A stretch of 64,000 nucleotides of DNA, from the NCBI RefSeq assembly GCF_002236805.1, contig NZ_NIQA01000004.1:1-64000 (forward strand), given 5' to 3'. Below, in pieces: positions 29,841-38,105 of the stretch. Position numbers and translations under genes: made by a program. This stretch comes from Pusillimonas sp. T2. Lineage in GTDB: Bacteria; Pseudomonadota; Gammaproteobacteria; Burkholderiales; Burkholderiaceae_B. Below the pieces are notes generated by a model. It made no database searches, had not been told where the DNA came from, and saw nothing but the letters and a program-made list of their open reading frames with translations. The first letter of the stretch is position 1, and the number at the start of each line of letters is the position of its first letter.

Positions 29841-31037
29841 TCAGTTGGCCTGGCGAAGCCAGCGGCAAGCCAGCTCGACCCAGTAGCTGGCCCCGATGGG
29901 CAGCAGATTGTCGTTGAAGTCGTAGCTCCCGTTGTGCAGCGTGCAAGGCCCAAGACCGTGGCCCTTGGTGCGATGGTCGCCGTCGCCGTTGCCTATCCAG
30001 ACATAACAGCCCGGCTTTTCTTTGAGCATGAAGGCGAAGTCTTCGGCGCCCATAGAGGGTCGGATGTCTTGAAATACCAGGTCATCGCCGACGATGTCGC
30101 GAGCCACGTCGGCGCAAAGAGCCGCCTCTGCCGCGTGGTTGACCGTAGGCGGGTATTTTCGGGCAAAAACAAAGTTTGACGCGCAGTTGAAGGCTTCAGC
30201 CGTGTGCCTGATGATGTCGTCCATGCGTTGTTCGATAAGGTCGAGTGCAGCTTCGGACAGCGTGCGTACCGTGCCTCGAATTTCGGTGGTGTCGGGTATG
30301 ACGTTGTCGGCGGTGCCGCCATGAATTTGCGTCACACTTAAGACGGCTGGCTCGAGTGGGTCGAGGTTGCGGGTAATCGTGGTTTGCAGCGACTGCACAA
30401 TTTGCACTGCCGCCATGATGGGGTCGTTGCCCAAGTTTGGCATGGCTGCATGGGCGCCTTTGCCTTGTAGGGTGATTTCGAAATTGTTGCTGCCGCCCAT
30501 GATGGGGCCTGGGATGACCCCGAAACTGCCCGCAGGCATGCCGGGCCAGTTGTGCATGCCGAATACGGCATCGATCGGGAACAGGTCGAACAGGCCATCG
30601 TCGATCATGCGTTTTGCGCCGCTGAAGCCTTCTTCTGCAGGCTGGAAAATGACATATACCGTACCCGGGAAATCGCGACTTTGTGCGAGATATCGGGCTG
30701 CCGCCAACAACATGGCTGTATGACCATCGTGGCCACAGGCGTGCATTTTGCCGTCGTGTTTGCTGGCATGCGCAAAGCTGTTGGTTTCTTGCATGGGCAA
30801 GGCATCCATGTCGGCGCGCAACCCTACAGCTTTACCCGGTCTGTTGCCTGTAATGGTGCCAACGACCCCTGTAACGCCCAGCCCACGGTGTACCGGGATC
30901 TCCCACTTTGAGAGTAGCTCGGCCACGACATCGGCCGTACGGAACTCTTCGTAGGCCAGTTCGGGGTGTGCGTGGATGTCGCGACGAATGGCGGCGATTT
31001 CGGGTTGCCAGCTGACCAAAGGTTCGACAAGCTTCAT
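29841..31037 (-). CDS. M20 family amidohydrolase (hippurate hydrolase / N-acyl amino acid amidohydrolase type)
   Basis: The product is 398 residues. The catalytic domain holds HACGHDGHTAMLLAAARYLA (about 104-123) and FQPAEEGFSGAKRMIDDGLF (about 139-158), typical of binuclear M20D amidohydrolases that cleave N-acylated amino acids. A dimerisation domain sits between the two halves. The exact substrate cannot be deduced. ATG 31037 is preferred to an upstream in-frame start because family homology starts with HPELAYEEF soon after, and the ATG overlaps the upstream stop by 4 bases. Confidence 0.92.
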   Translation of the reverse strand: MKLVEPLVSWQPEIAAIRRDIHAHPELAYEEFRTADVVAELLSKWEIPVHRGLGVTGVVGTITGNRPGKAVGLRADMDALPMQETNSFAHASKHDGKMHACGHDGHTAMLLAAARYLAQSRDFPGTVYVIFQPAEEGFSGAKRMIDDGLFDLFPIDAVFGMHNWPGMPAGSFGVIPGPIMGGSNNFEITLQGKGAHAAMPNLGNDPIMAAVQIVQSLQTTITRNLDPLEPAVLSVTQIHGGTADNVIPDTTEIRGTVRTLSEAALDLIEQRMDDIIRHTAEAFNCASNFVFARKYPPTVNHAAEAALCADVARDIVGDDLVFQDIRPSMGAEDFAFMLKEKPGCYVWIGNGDGDHRTKGHGLGPCTLHNGSYDFNDNLLPIGASYWVELACRWLRQAN

Positions 31038-31912
31038 GATGTTTGCCCGGATTGACTGGATGGATTGGATGACGCGAGTTTGCCTTGGGCCAATTGCTGC
31101 ATGGGCTGGGCCAACCGCTTGTTGGCTGCATAGATATTGCCGCCAATAGGCCATGGGGTATGGCCGTTGATGTCGTCGGCCACGCCGCCCGCTTCACGGA
31201 CCAGCAGGGTGCCTGCGGCGACATCCCATGAGGCCAGGCCCATTTCCCAGTAGCCGTCGTAGCGGCCGCACGCTGTCCAGGCCAGGTCGAGCGCCGCCGA
31301 ACCAAAGCGCCGAACCCCGCGGGTATTGTGCATGGCCTGGGTTAGCGTGGGCATGTACGAGTCGTAGAAACTGAAGTCGCGAAAGGGCAGGCCTGTGGCC
31401 AACAAGGCTTCGGTCAGTGTGTCGGTATGCGAGCAGTTAATACGATGACCGTTTAGCCATGCGCCACTGTCGTGTAGTGCAGTGAAAAGCTCTTCGCGGC
31501 ACGGGTCGTAGACGACCCCGATGACCGGCGTATCTTGGGTCAGCGCGCCCACGCCTGGCAATTGCGTGCCAATGTGCGCGACCAGGGCAATAGAAACGGC
31601 GTAATGCGGGATGCCATGCAGAAAGTTGGTTGTACCGTCGAGCGGGTCGATGTACCAGGTGGCCAGGCCGTTGACGTCGCCGCCAGTTTCTTCAGCCACA
31701 ATGCCAAATTGTGGTGTGTCGGTTTTAAGAACCTCTAAAATGGCTAGCTCTGCTTCGCGGTCGGCCTGCGATACGAGGTCGTTACGGGCCTTTTTGTCGA
31801 TGATCAGGTCTTGTCGACGATGCGCATACGACTGCAGTATTGCAGCGCCAGCGCGGGCTGCGCGCACAGCGGTCTCGAGGTTTTCGCCAAGGTGAAGTGA
31901 TTGTGTATTCAT
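31034..31912 (-). CDS. Inositol monophosphatase family protein (SuhB-like)
   Basis: The product is 292 residues, a Mg2+-dependent phosphatase. Metal-binding motifs are complete: VAEETGG, then WYIDPLDGTTNFLHG (about residues 87-101) and the C-terminal WDVAAGTLLVREAGG (about 228-242). E. coli SuhB has the same fold and also takes part in rRNA transcription antitermination. Whether this one does is not visible. The last 20 or so residues are a Ser/Gln-rich tail. It heads the suhB-like, amidohydrolase, mgtE operon. Confidence 0.93.
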   Translation of the reverse strand: MNTQSLHLGENLETAVRAARAGAAILQSYAHRRQDLIIDKKARNDLVSQADREAELAILEVLKTDTPQFGIVAEETGGDVNGLATWYIDPLDGTTNFLHGIPHYAVSIALVAHIGTQLPGVGALTQDTPVIGVVYDPCREELFTALHDSGAWLNGHRINCSHTDTLTEALLATGLPFRDFSFYDSYMPTLTQAMHNTRGVRRFGSAALDLAWTACGRYDGYWEMGLASWDVAAGTLLVREAGGVADDINGHTPWPIGGNIYAANKRLAQPMQQLAQGKLASSNPSSQSGQTS

Positions 31913-31992
31913 GCCGATTTTTACTGTTGCCTTCGACCTATAAGTTTACGCAACATTATGCGTGCCGTCTCTGACAGAATTAATAAAACGTA

Positions 31993-33798
31993 ATGAGTGA
32001 TTCTCCCTGCAGCCTGGCAATACCGACGCAGGCATGGTTGTCGGCAAGCGGCTTACCGGTCGGGTGGCGGGGGCGTTCGTCATTTACGGTGTGCGACACA
32101 GCGTTCGGCGCCGGGCATCGATTCATTTCAACCTGGTCGACTTGGCGTAGCGATGCGAATCGTTCTGAGCGATTGCATTACGTGGGATTTTGCCCGGCCG
32201 ACGTCAACCCGGCTGGCGACCCATGGCTTTTTGCGTCCGACGATGAGGCAGCGTGTCATGAAGCGCTGCGCGTTGCGCAATCTGTCTATGCGCCGTTGCC
32301 GGGTGTCAGTCGCCTCGATTTTGAGGGTGGGGCGGTCACATTGACCCTGTTCCACATGCCGCTTTGGAAGGCGCTGATGCAGGCCGAGGCCCGTGTTGAT
32401 CATTATTTTGTCGATGCGATGCTGGCCACCGTCGGTGCGCAAACCGGTGGGTATTCCCCTTACGGGCAATTGGCCCGCATGGCGGCACGCGAGGCCAGTG
32501 TGGCATTGCCGGCCGTCGATGTTTCCAGTGATCTCGGAAAAGGACTCAAAAAGGCAGGGTTTATTGTGCCGACGGCAAGCGGCGATCTTGCTGAGGTTTG
32601 TGTGGCGAGGTTGCGCCCCGGCATTTTTCATGGCGCCCATCTTGCGTTCCCCGAACAGGGCAGAGCCTTGTCTGTGGCGCCGGTGATGGTCATTGGCGGC
32701 GGTATTGCCGGGGCCGCTGTCGCATGGGCGTTTGCCTCCCGGGGTCGTAAGGTAGATATTATTGATCCTGCTTTTTCTCGATCAGCACAAGGAGTTCATG
32801 CAGGGCATCTGGCGGCAGCGGCCACACCGGTGGTCTCGCGCGACGACGATTACCGGGCGCGTCTGACGCGGTCAGGCGTTCGTCTGGCGTGGCAGCGCTG
32901 GCAAGCGCTCGCGGCCGACGCCAGGCCGCTTCAAACCGGGACGCTCGGTTTGGCCGGTGATGCCGATGAGGTTGATCGTGTGCGTGCGGCGCTGGAAGGC
33001 GGAGGCTTTCCCGCGGGCTGGGCCCGCTGGCAAACTTCGCTTACCGCATCGCTTGCCGCGGCTGTGCCTTTGTCTGTGCCGGGGGTATTGTTTGCCGATG
33101 GTTTGCTCATCAGGCCAGGGGCGCTGATCGCCGCACTAACGTCATCGCCACTTGTGCGGCGCATTTCGGCCGCTGGGCACCGGCTTGAGCGGGCCGATGA
33201 TGGGGGCTGGTTGCTGCGCAGCGCCGGTGATCATGTCCTGGCTCAGGCTGCCACCGTAGTTGTGGCGAATGCCGCTGGTGTGGTCCCTCTCTTGCAACGC
33301 AGTGGGTTGTTGGATCGGGCGCCGCGATTGCGGCAATTGCAGGCTATTGCGGGCCAAGTCAGCTACTTCGACACACAGCGCACTGCCGCCAATCCGAACG
33401 TAGTGATTGACGGCCCCGGCTATTGGCTGCCATCGGTCGATGGAGTTAATGTAGCCGGCGGGACTTACGCATTGGGTGCTGAAACGCCCGCTGTGACGCA
33501 GGCAGGCCACGACGATATCATTGAAAAGTTGGGCGCGTTTTTGTCGGCAGAAACAATACAACGATTACCTGATGCGGTCGTAGGCGGGTGGTCGGGCTGG
33601 CGGGCGGTGGTGCCCGGTCGGTTGCCCGTTGTGGGTGAGCTTTTGGGGGCAAACGGCGTTTGGGTGGCCTGCGCGTATGGGTCCAGGGGGTTGAGCTGGG
33701 CGGCGCTTGCTGCCGAAATTATCGCTGCGTCGGTCTGTTGCGAACCGCTGCCACTAGAGCGTGAACTGTTGATGGCCATTGCGCCTGGCAAGCGTTAA
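31993..33798 (+). CDS. mnmC: MnmC-type tRNA modification protein: degenerate methyltransferase half, intact FAD oxidase half
   Basis: MnmC finishes mnm5s2U34 in tRNA-Lys, -Glu and -Gln. Its C-terminal FAD domain removes the carboxymethyl group and its N-terminal MnmD domain methylates. Here residues about 230-601 are a normal FAD oxidase: VIGGGIAGAAVAWAFA, then VVGGWSGWRAVVPGRLPVVG and ACAYGSRGLSWAALAAE. The N-terminal 220 residues still align with MnmD (FGAGHRFISTW, RSERLHYVGF, KGLKKAGF). However, they lack the usual first 30 or so residues. The SAM loop ETGFGTG reads D35-TAFGAG, and the DGFAP site reads D141-AMLA. An in-frame stop lies three codons before the ATG, so no longer form exists. 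The oxidase half is confident. Methyltransferase activity is doubtful. Confidence 0.9.
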   Translation: MSDSPCSLAIPTQAWLSASGLPVGWRGRSSFTVCDTAFGAGHRFISTWSTWRSDANRSERLHYVGFCPADVNPAGDPWLFASDDEAACHEALRVAQSVYAPLPGVSRLDFEGGAVTLTLFHMPLWKALMQAEARVDHYFVDAMLATVGAQTGGYSPYGQLARMAAREASVALPAVDVSSDLGKGLKKAGFIVPTASGDLAEVCVARLRPGIFHGAHLAFPEQGRALSVAPVMVIGGGIAGAAVAWAFASRGRKVDIIDPAFSRSAQGVHAGHLAAAATPVVSRDDDYRARLTRSGVRLAWQRWQALAADARPLQTGTLGLAGDADEVDRVRAALEGGGFPAGWARWQTSLTASLAAAVPLSVPGVLFADGLLIRPGALIAALTSSPLVRRISAAGHRLERADDGGWLLRSAGDHVLAQAATVVVANAAGVVPLLQRSGLLDRAPRLRQLQAIAGQVSYFDTQRTAANPNVVIDGPGYWLPSVDGVNVAGGTYALGAETPAVTQAGHDDIIEKLGAFLSAETIQRLPDAVVGGWSGWRAVVPGRLPVVGELLGANGVWVACAYGSRGLSWAALAAEIIAASVCCEPLPLERELLMAIAPGKR

Positions 33799-33970
33799 AA
33801 GTTGCATCGGTTAGTGATAACGGCCCCATAATATGCCGGGTCACCAGAAAATCGGTGTCTTGAGTGGCGGGATTAGGTCGAAAAACAAGAAACGATTTTG
33901 TTTTATAGCGTAAATCCGTCAAAATAACGTCTTTTGAATGCTTTGAGGCTTTAAGCCCAGGGAATGCGCT

Positions 33971-36184
33971 GTGTCGCCAAAGTCTGACCTTGAAAACGTG
34001 AAGCCCATCGATCTTCTGAAATTTATAAGCGCAAAATCAACGACGGTTGATTTTCAGATCGCCGATACCGATTCGTATCTGCGCATCGAAGCCCATGCGC
34101 CGGGCGTGTTCCGCCTGCAGTGCGGCGCGCTGGCATTGCTGTCACCCGAAAAGCCGTCCGCGCGTGCCGTGCGACACGCCGAGATGTTGCTGGTGCGCCC
34201 CGAGCCCGTAAGCGAGCTTGCGGTCAGCTCAGTGCTCGATGGCGGTGGCAACGCATGGTGCATCGAGCAGGGCGATATTTCGCTTGAAATCCAGTCCAAC
34301 GGCTGCTGGTCGTTACTGCGGGGCGAGCACCTGCTGCTTGCTTCTGGTACACCAGCGCTAGCGCAATGTGGCACCGATGCGGGCCTTGTCTGGCATGCCC
34401 ACTTCGAACTCGATGATGAAGAGTCATTATTCGGCTTGGGCGAAACCGCTGGCGACTTCGACCGCAGAGGACAAACACTGATCAGTGACTTGCCCGATAG
34501 CCGCGCACTGCCGTTGTTGTGGTGCCCGACCGGTTGGGGGGTGTATGCCAATACGCTTTCGCGTGTTTGTCACGACCTGGGCGATACCGATCCTGGGCTG
34601 TATACGCTGGCACTTCACGACGATGTCCTCGATGTGTTTCTGTTTGCGGGTGATCCGTCCGAAATTCTCAACCAATACACTGCCCTGACAGGGCGTGCAG
34701 GCCAGCCCGGCCTGTGGCCCATGGGCGTCTGGCTTGATCAGGCGCCGGGTCAATCCACTGCTGAACTGCTGTCGGTGGCACGCAAGCTTCGCGACGCCGC
34801 TTTTTCGTTTGATGCGGTTCGTCTCACGGGTCCGGCACCTTATGGGTTTCAGGCCGACAAACCGGTTTTCGAGTGGGACGCCGGGCGCGTGCCCGACCCG
34901 AAAGCCCTGATTGCCGAATTTGCAAAACTGAATGCGCAAGTGGCTGTGCCTACCTTCCCGGGTGTGCTAGCCGATACCGTATTGTTCGAAGAGTGGGAAG
35001 ACCGCGGTTGGTTACTGATCAATGACGACGACGGCAATGCGCATGTCTTTGACGGCACGCCGGCCAGCGCCGGGCGACCGTTCGGTTTGCTCGACCTGAC
35101 CAATAAAGATGTCTACAAGGCCTGGTCCGAACGTCAGCGTCAGGTTTTTGATGATGGCATCGGCGCTCCAGTGTGCGACGCGCAGTTTAATATCCCAGAC
35201 GGCATTACGGCACGCGGGGGCGAGTCCGGGGCGCAGCTTCGAGTTGTCTACCCCTTGCTGGCTCGCCGTGCCTTGTTCGATGCCGTAGCGGGTCACAAGA
35301 CACCGCAAGAAGGCGTGGTGTTCAGCAACGACCTTTTCCCTGCGGTGCAGCGGTTTGCGTGGCAGTCGGGCCCAGCTGTTTCCAACGATTGGGCGGGCTT
35401 TGAGCGTTCGCTGCGTACGGCGCTTTCGGTTGGGGCCAGCGGCGTGCCCGTGCAAATGCATGCGTTGGGCAACGCGGCGGCATCTGTGGCCAACCTGACA
35501 CCAGAACTTTACGTGCGCTGGTTGGCCGCGTGCGTGTTCTCGGCTAATTTCAGTTTTCAGGCGGCAGAGGCTTTGTTGCCGCAGGCGTTCGATGCCCAGA
35601 CACAGGCGTTGGTTAAACATTGGTTGCAGTGGCGTTATCGTTTGGTGCCTTACGTGCTTGGCATCATCGAAGATGCTGTGCGTACAGGTTTGCCGGTTCA
35701 GCGCACGATGGCCATGGTGTTTCCCGATGATGTCGTTGCCCATGCTTGGGACACCCAATATATGCTGGGGCCGGCATTGCTGGTTGCGCCCGCAACGCAG
35801 CCTGGTCGCCAGGTAAAAGTGTACTTGCCCGAAGGGGCCGCCTGGTGGGATCTGAACACGGGGTGGCGCTACGAGGGCGGGACAACGCTGTTGGTCGATG
35901 CCGGGCTTGATACTTTGCCGGTATTTGGTCGCGAGGGGCAAATGCTGTGCTTGGGGCCGGTGGCGCCGCATACCTCCGAATTCAATTCAGCACGTTTGCT
36001 CGAAGAGGTCTGGTTGTTTGGTATGCCCGAGCATAGCCCTGCCGTTATGCGCAATAAGATTCGAGTCATGCAGATGCAAGGGTCCAGTTATATCAAGGGT
36101 CTTGAAGGCTTGAAAATCTTGCCATCCGAGGGTCTTGAGGTAAAACGTCGCGGCGCCGAAGTACGAATCTCAAGAATGAGGTAA
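33971..36184 (+). CDS. GH31-fold protein, probable pseudo-glycosidase
   Basis: The product is 737 residues with the layout of GH31 alpha-glucosidases: an N-terminal beta domain with SLFGLGETAGDFDRRG (about 154-169), a TIM barrel starting near WPMGVWLDQ, and C-terminal beta domains with QYMLGPALLVAPATQPGRQVKVYLPEG. The barrel has lost key residues. The usual substrate-binding Asp after strand 1 is absent. The nucleophile Asp may survive as D403 (in VCDAQF). The region that is normally WxGDN reads WQSGPAV (464-470), with no acid/base Asp. The HDIGG motif reads HALGN. No signal peptide is seen. The start is a GTG with AGGGA upstream. It may be a carbohydrate-binding or regulatory derivative. Confidence 0.8.
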   Translation: MSPKSDLENVKPIDLLKFISAKSTTVDFQIADTDSYLRIEAHAPGVFRLQCGALALLSPEKPSARAVRHAEMLLVRPEPVSELAVSSVLDGGGNAWCIEQGDISLEIQSNGCWSLLRGEHLLLASGTPALAQCGTDAGLVWHAHFELDDEESLFGLGETAGDFDRRGQTLISDLPDSRALPLLWCPTGWGVYANTLSRVCHDLGDTDPGLYTLALHDDVLDVFLFAGDPSEILNQYTALTGRAGQPGLWPMGVWLDQAPGQSTAELLSVARKLRDAAFSFDAVRLTGPAPYGFQADKPVFEWDAGRVPDPKALIAEFAKLNAQVAVPTFPGVLADTVLFEEWEDRGWLLINDDDGNAHVFDGTPASAGRPFGLLDLTNKDVYKAWSERQRQVFDDGIGAPVCDAQFNIPDGITARGGESGAQLRVVYPLLARRALFDAVAGHKTPQEGVVFSNDLFPAVQRFAWQSGPAVSNDWAGFERSLRTALSVGASGVPVQMHALGNAAASVANLTPELYVRWLAACVFSANFSFQAAEALLPQAFDAQTQALVKHWLQWRYRLVPYVLGIIEDAVRTGLPVQRTMAMVFPDDVVAHAWDTQYMLGPALLVAPATQPGRQVKVYLPEGAAWWDLNTGWRYEGGTTLLVDAGLDTLPVFGREGQMLCLGPVAPHTSEFNSARLLEEVWLFGMPEHSPAVMRNKIRVMQMQGSSYIKGLEGLKILPSEGLEVKRRGAEVRISRMR

Positions 36185-36239
36185 ACTAGCGCCCTTCGGA
36201 AATAAAACGACGTTTTTTTGTCGCCATGTTTTCCGGAGT

Positions 36240-36273
36240 AAAAACCAAAAAAATTTAAAATTTCTTGGTTTTT
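36240..36273 (+). terminator. Weak AT-rich hairpin after the GH31-like gene
   Basis: Nine-base arms 36240-36248 and 36265-36273 enclose a 16-base AT-rich loop, ending in a T-run. Low GC makes it weak. It overlaps the upstream edge of the tRNA-Lys promoter. Confidence 0.4.
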
Positions 36274-36275
36274 AT

Positions 36276-36305
36276 TTGACAGACCGATAAAGTTTATGTC
36301 ATAAT
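36276..36305 (+). promoter_or_regulatory. Sigma-70 promoter of tRNA-Lys
   Basis: A consensus -35 TTGACA (36276-36281) is followed after 18 bases by CATAAT (36300-36305, five of six consensus). Transcription would start near 36312, about 8 bases before the mature tRNA. Confidence 0.75.
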
Positions 36306-36319
36306 TTAATTCTTCGGTC

Positions 36320-36395
36320 GGGTTGGTAGCTCAGTCGGTAGAGCACCGGACTTTTAATCCGTTGGTCCTGGGTTCGAATCCCAGTCAACCCACCA
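36320..36395 (+). tRNA. tRNA-Lys, anticodon UUU
   Basis: The 76-base cloverleaf has acceptor GGGTTGG pairing with TCAACCC, a D-arm AGCTCAGTCGGTAGAGC, an anticodon loop CTTTTAA (anticodon TTT), a T-arm with GGTTCGAATCC, and an encoded CCA at 36393-36395. U34 of this tRNA is a target of MnmC, whose gene lies 2.5 kb upstream. A terminator follows 8 bases after the CCA. Confidence 0.98.
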
Positions 36396-36403
36396 CAAAA
36401 TTC

Positions 36404-36434
36404 AAAGGGCCGCGTCCAAAAGACGCGGCCCTTT
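36404..36434 (+). terminator. Intrinsic terminator of tRNA-Lys
   Basis: A perfect 13-base stem (36404-36416 with 36422-36434) encloses a 5-base loop and runs into TTTT. Confidence 0.9.
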
Positions 36435-36521
36435 TCGTTTATGCGCTAGCCGTGGTTGCACGCTTTGCATCCATTGCCGCGGGGCACGTTCGCTTTGGCA
36501 CAGATGGGGCGCTGCCTGCTG

Positions 36522-36555
36522 AAAAAAAAGCGCCGGGAAACCGGCGCTTTTTTTA
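36522..36555. terminator. Bidirectional terminator before the DUF6776-like gene end
   Basis: The stem GCGCCGG (36530-36536) pairs with 36541-36547 around a GAAA tetraloop. Eight A precede and seven T follow it, so it works for both strands. It probably ends the leftward amgK-murU-DUF6776 transcript. Confidence 0.88.
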
Positions 36556-36603
36556 TGTGGAGGTCGCGTTGCAGCGGGCGGTTGTATAGCCCGATAGACG
36601 GAT

Positions 36604-37308
36604 TTAGCGCGTTACCCGAATGGTACGCGTTGCCGCCAGCTTGTCGGCCTGGTCGCGAATACGTATCGTGACTTGTACAGGCGTAAACGCGCGTGGCAGT
36701 TCGGCGGCCCCTGTTAGGGCCGTGTAGTGGCCGATTTCTACTGTGCTGACGGGTATATCGACCGTGGTTGAGTGCCCGTTGGGGTAGCGTCCTTCAACGG
36801 CGAAATCCATCTTGCCTTGAAATGCTGGCGCTTCGGCGCTGTTTTGCATGACCAGCAGCTTGTAGGCCAGCTGGCCATTGACAAGGGTAAAGTCGGCAGC
36901 CCGTATGCCCGGCGATGTGCCGCGAGGGTCGGCCGGCACCGCATCTGCAAGCACTTGTACGCTTTCGCTAAGTTGCTTGTAGTTCTTTTCAGCGCTGTCG
37001 GCCCGCACTGTCTGTTTTTCAAGTGCGCTACGCAACTCGTCGAGTTCGTGAGTTTGGCGGTCAACCTGTGTTAGCAGGCGCTGTTTGTCCAGATTTGTGC
37101 TGTTTAGATCCTGGCGAAGCTGGTCGGCTTGTTCGACCGTCAGCAAGGTCGGGCCGTAGCTTTTTTGTATAAACAGCAGTCCGCCGGACCCCAACACCAC
37201 ACCGGTCAGCATCAAAATCAGCCAGCGTGGCACGCGGCGTTTTTTGCGCGTTGAGCCATAGGGCGTGGGTTTGAAAGCTGTGCGTTTAGAGGAACCGAAT
37301 AGTGCCAT
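36604..37308 (-). CDS. DUF6776-like membrane-anchored coiled-coil protein
   Basis: The product is 234 residues: a basic cytoplasmic tail (TRKKRRVPR near 20-28), one membrane helix (about 28-47), a coiled coil (about 57-118) and a C-terminal beta-rich periplasmic domain (about 135-234). This layout matches DUF6776 proteins of betaproteobacteria, whose function is unknown. It lies 89 bases downstream of murU on the same strand and may belong to that envelope-related transcript. The family name is from memory. The topology is read from sequence. Confidence 0.75.
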   Translation of the reverse strand: MALFGSSKRTAFKPTPYGSTRKKRRVPRWLILMLTGVVLGSGGLLFIQKSYGPTLLTVEQADQLRQDLNSTNLDKQRLLTQVDRQTHELDELRSALEKQTVRADSAEKNYKQLSESVQVLADAVPADPRGTSPGIRAADFTLVNGQLAYKLLVMQNSAEAPAFQGKMDFAVEGRYPNGHSTTVDIPVSTVEIGHYTALTGAAELPRAFTPVQVTIRIRDQADKLAATRTIRVTR

Positions 37309-37397
37309 GTTTTACTTCCTGTGATTGGCAGACGTGATATCAAGGGCTTCGGGCACGGTGCTTGCGCCCGCGCCAGAGTGTGTTTACGTGAGTGAGC

Positions 37398-38105
37398 TCA
37401 ACCCCGTGGTTGAGCGACCAGTTGCTGCTCAAGTGCAGCCAGCCGTTCGGGTGTGCCAACGTCGACCCAAGCGCCATTGTAATGCGTGCCGATGACTTGT
37501 TGCTTTGCCATGGCAGCCCGCAGCAAGGGCGCCAACGGTGCGGGCTGGTTAACAGGCAACTCGTTGAACAGCGCGGGGGCGTAAACACCTATGCCGGAAA
37601 ACGTAAGCTTACCTGTAATGCCGTCTGAAGGGTCGGGACGAATGTGGCCGTTTGTTTCAAGATAAAAGTCGCCTTGAGGGTGGTGGTCGGGGTTGTTGAC
37701 CAACAACAGCCAGGCTTGTTTGCTTTGCCCGGATAATTGATCGGCCATGTGTTGGGCCGATTCAAATGGCCAGTTGCACCATACGTCGCCATTAACAACC
37801 AGAAAGGGAGCTTCGCCCAGCAGAGGCAGCGCTTTGGCAATGCCGCCAGCGGTTTCCAGGGCAGTGGGCTCGGGCGAATACTGAAGGTGCGCACCCAAGG
37901 CATGACCTGTTCCTAGCGCAGCTTCTATTTTATGGCCCAGCCAGGCATGATTAATGACGATTTGCGTTATGCCGGCCTTGACCAGACGTTCGATGTGCCA
38001 TTGGATAAGCGGCTTGCCCGCAACGCTCAGTAACGGTTTGGGCGTGTGGTCAGTAAGCGGCCGCATGCGTTCGCCACGGCCCGCCGCTAAAATCATGGCA
38101 CGCAT
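37398..38105 (-). CDS. murU: N-acetylmuramate alpha-1-phosphate uridylyltransferase MurU
   Basis: MurU converts MurNAc-1-phosphate to UDP-MurNAc in the recycling route that bypasses MurA and so gives intrinsic fosfomycin tolerance in Pseudomonas. The product is 235 residues with the nucleotidyltransferase signature MILAAGRGERMRPLTDHTPKPLL at the N-terminus, then INHAWLGHKIE, ETAGGIAKALPLLG and the metal-site VNGDVW (about 103-108). It is translationally coupled to amgK: the amgK stop TGA and the murU ATG share one base (38105). Confidence 0.94.
   Translation of the reverse strand: MRAMILAAGRGERMRPLTDHTPKPLLSVAGKPLIQWHIERLVKAGITQIVINHAWLGHKIEAALGTGHALGAHLQYSPEPTALETAGGIAKALPLLGEAPFLVVNGDVWCNWPFESAQHMADQLSGQSKQAWLLLVNNPDHHPQGDFYLETNGHIRPDPSDGITGKLTFSGIGVYAPALFNELPVNQPAPLAPLLRAAMAKQQVIGTHYNGAWVDVGTPERLAALEQQLVAQPRG

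Noticed and set aside
35012-35971. Open frame of 319 codons antisense to the GH31-like gene
   Set aside because: It lies wholly inside a recognisable gene on the other strand, has Arg/His/Gln-rich composition typical of antisense frames in GC-rich DNA, and has no ribosome binding site.
36323-36589. Open frame reading through tRNA-Lys
   Set aside because: Its N-terminal half is translated tRNA and terminator sequence. This is a well-known spurious type.
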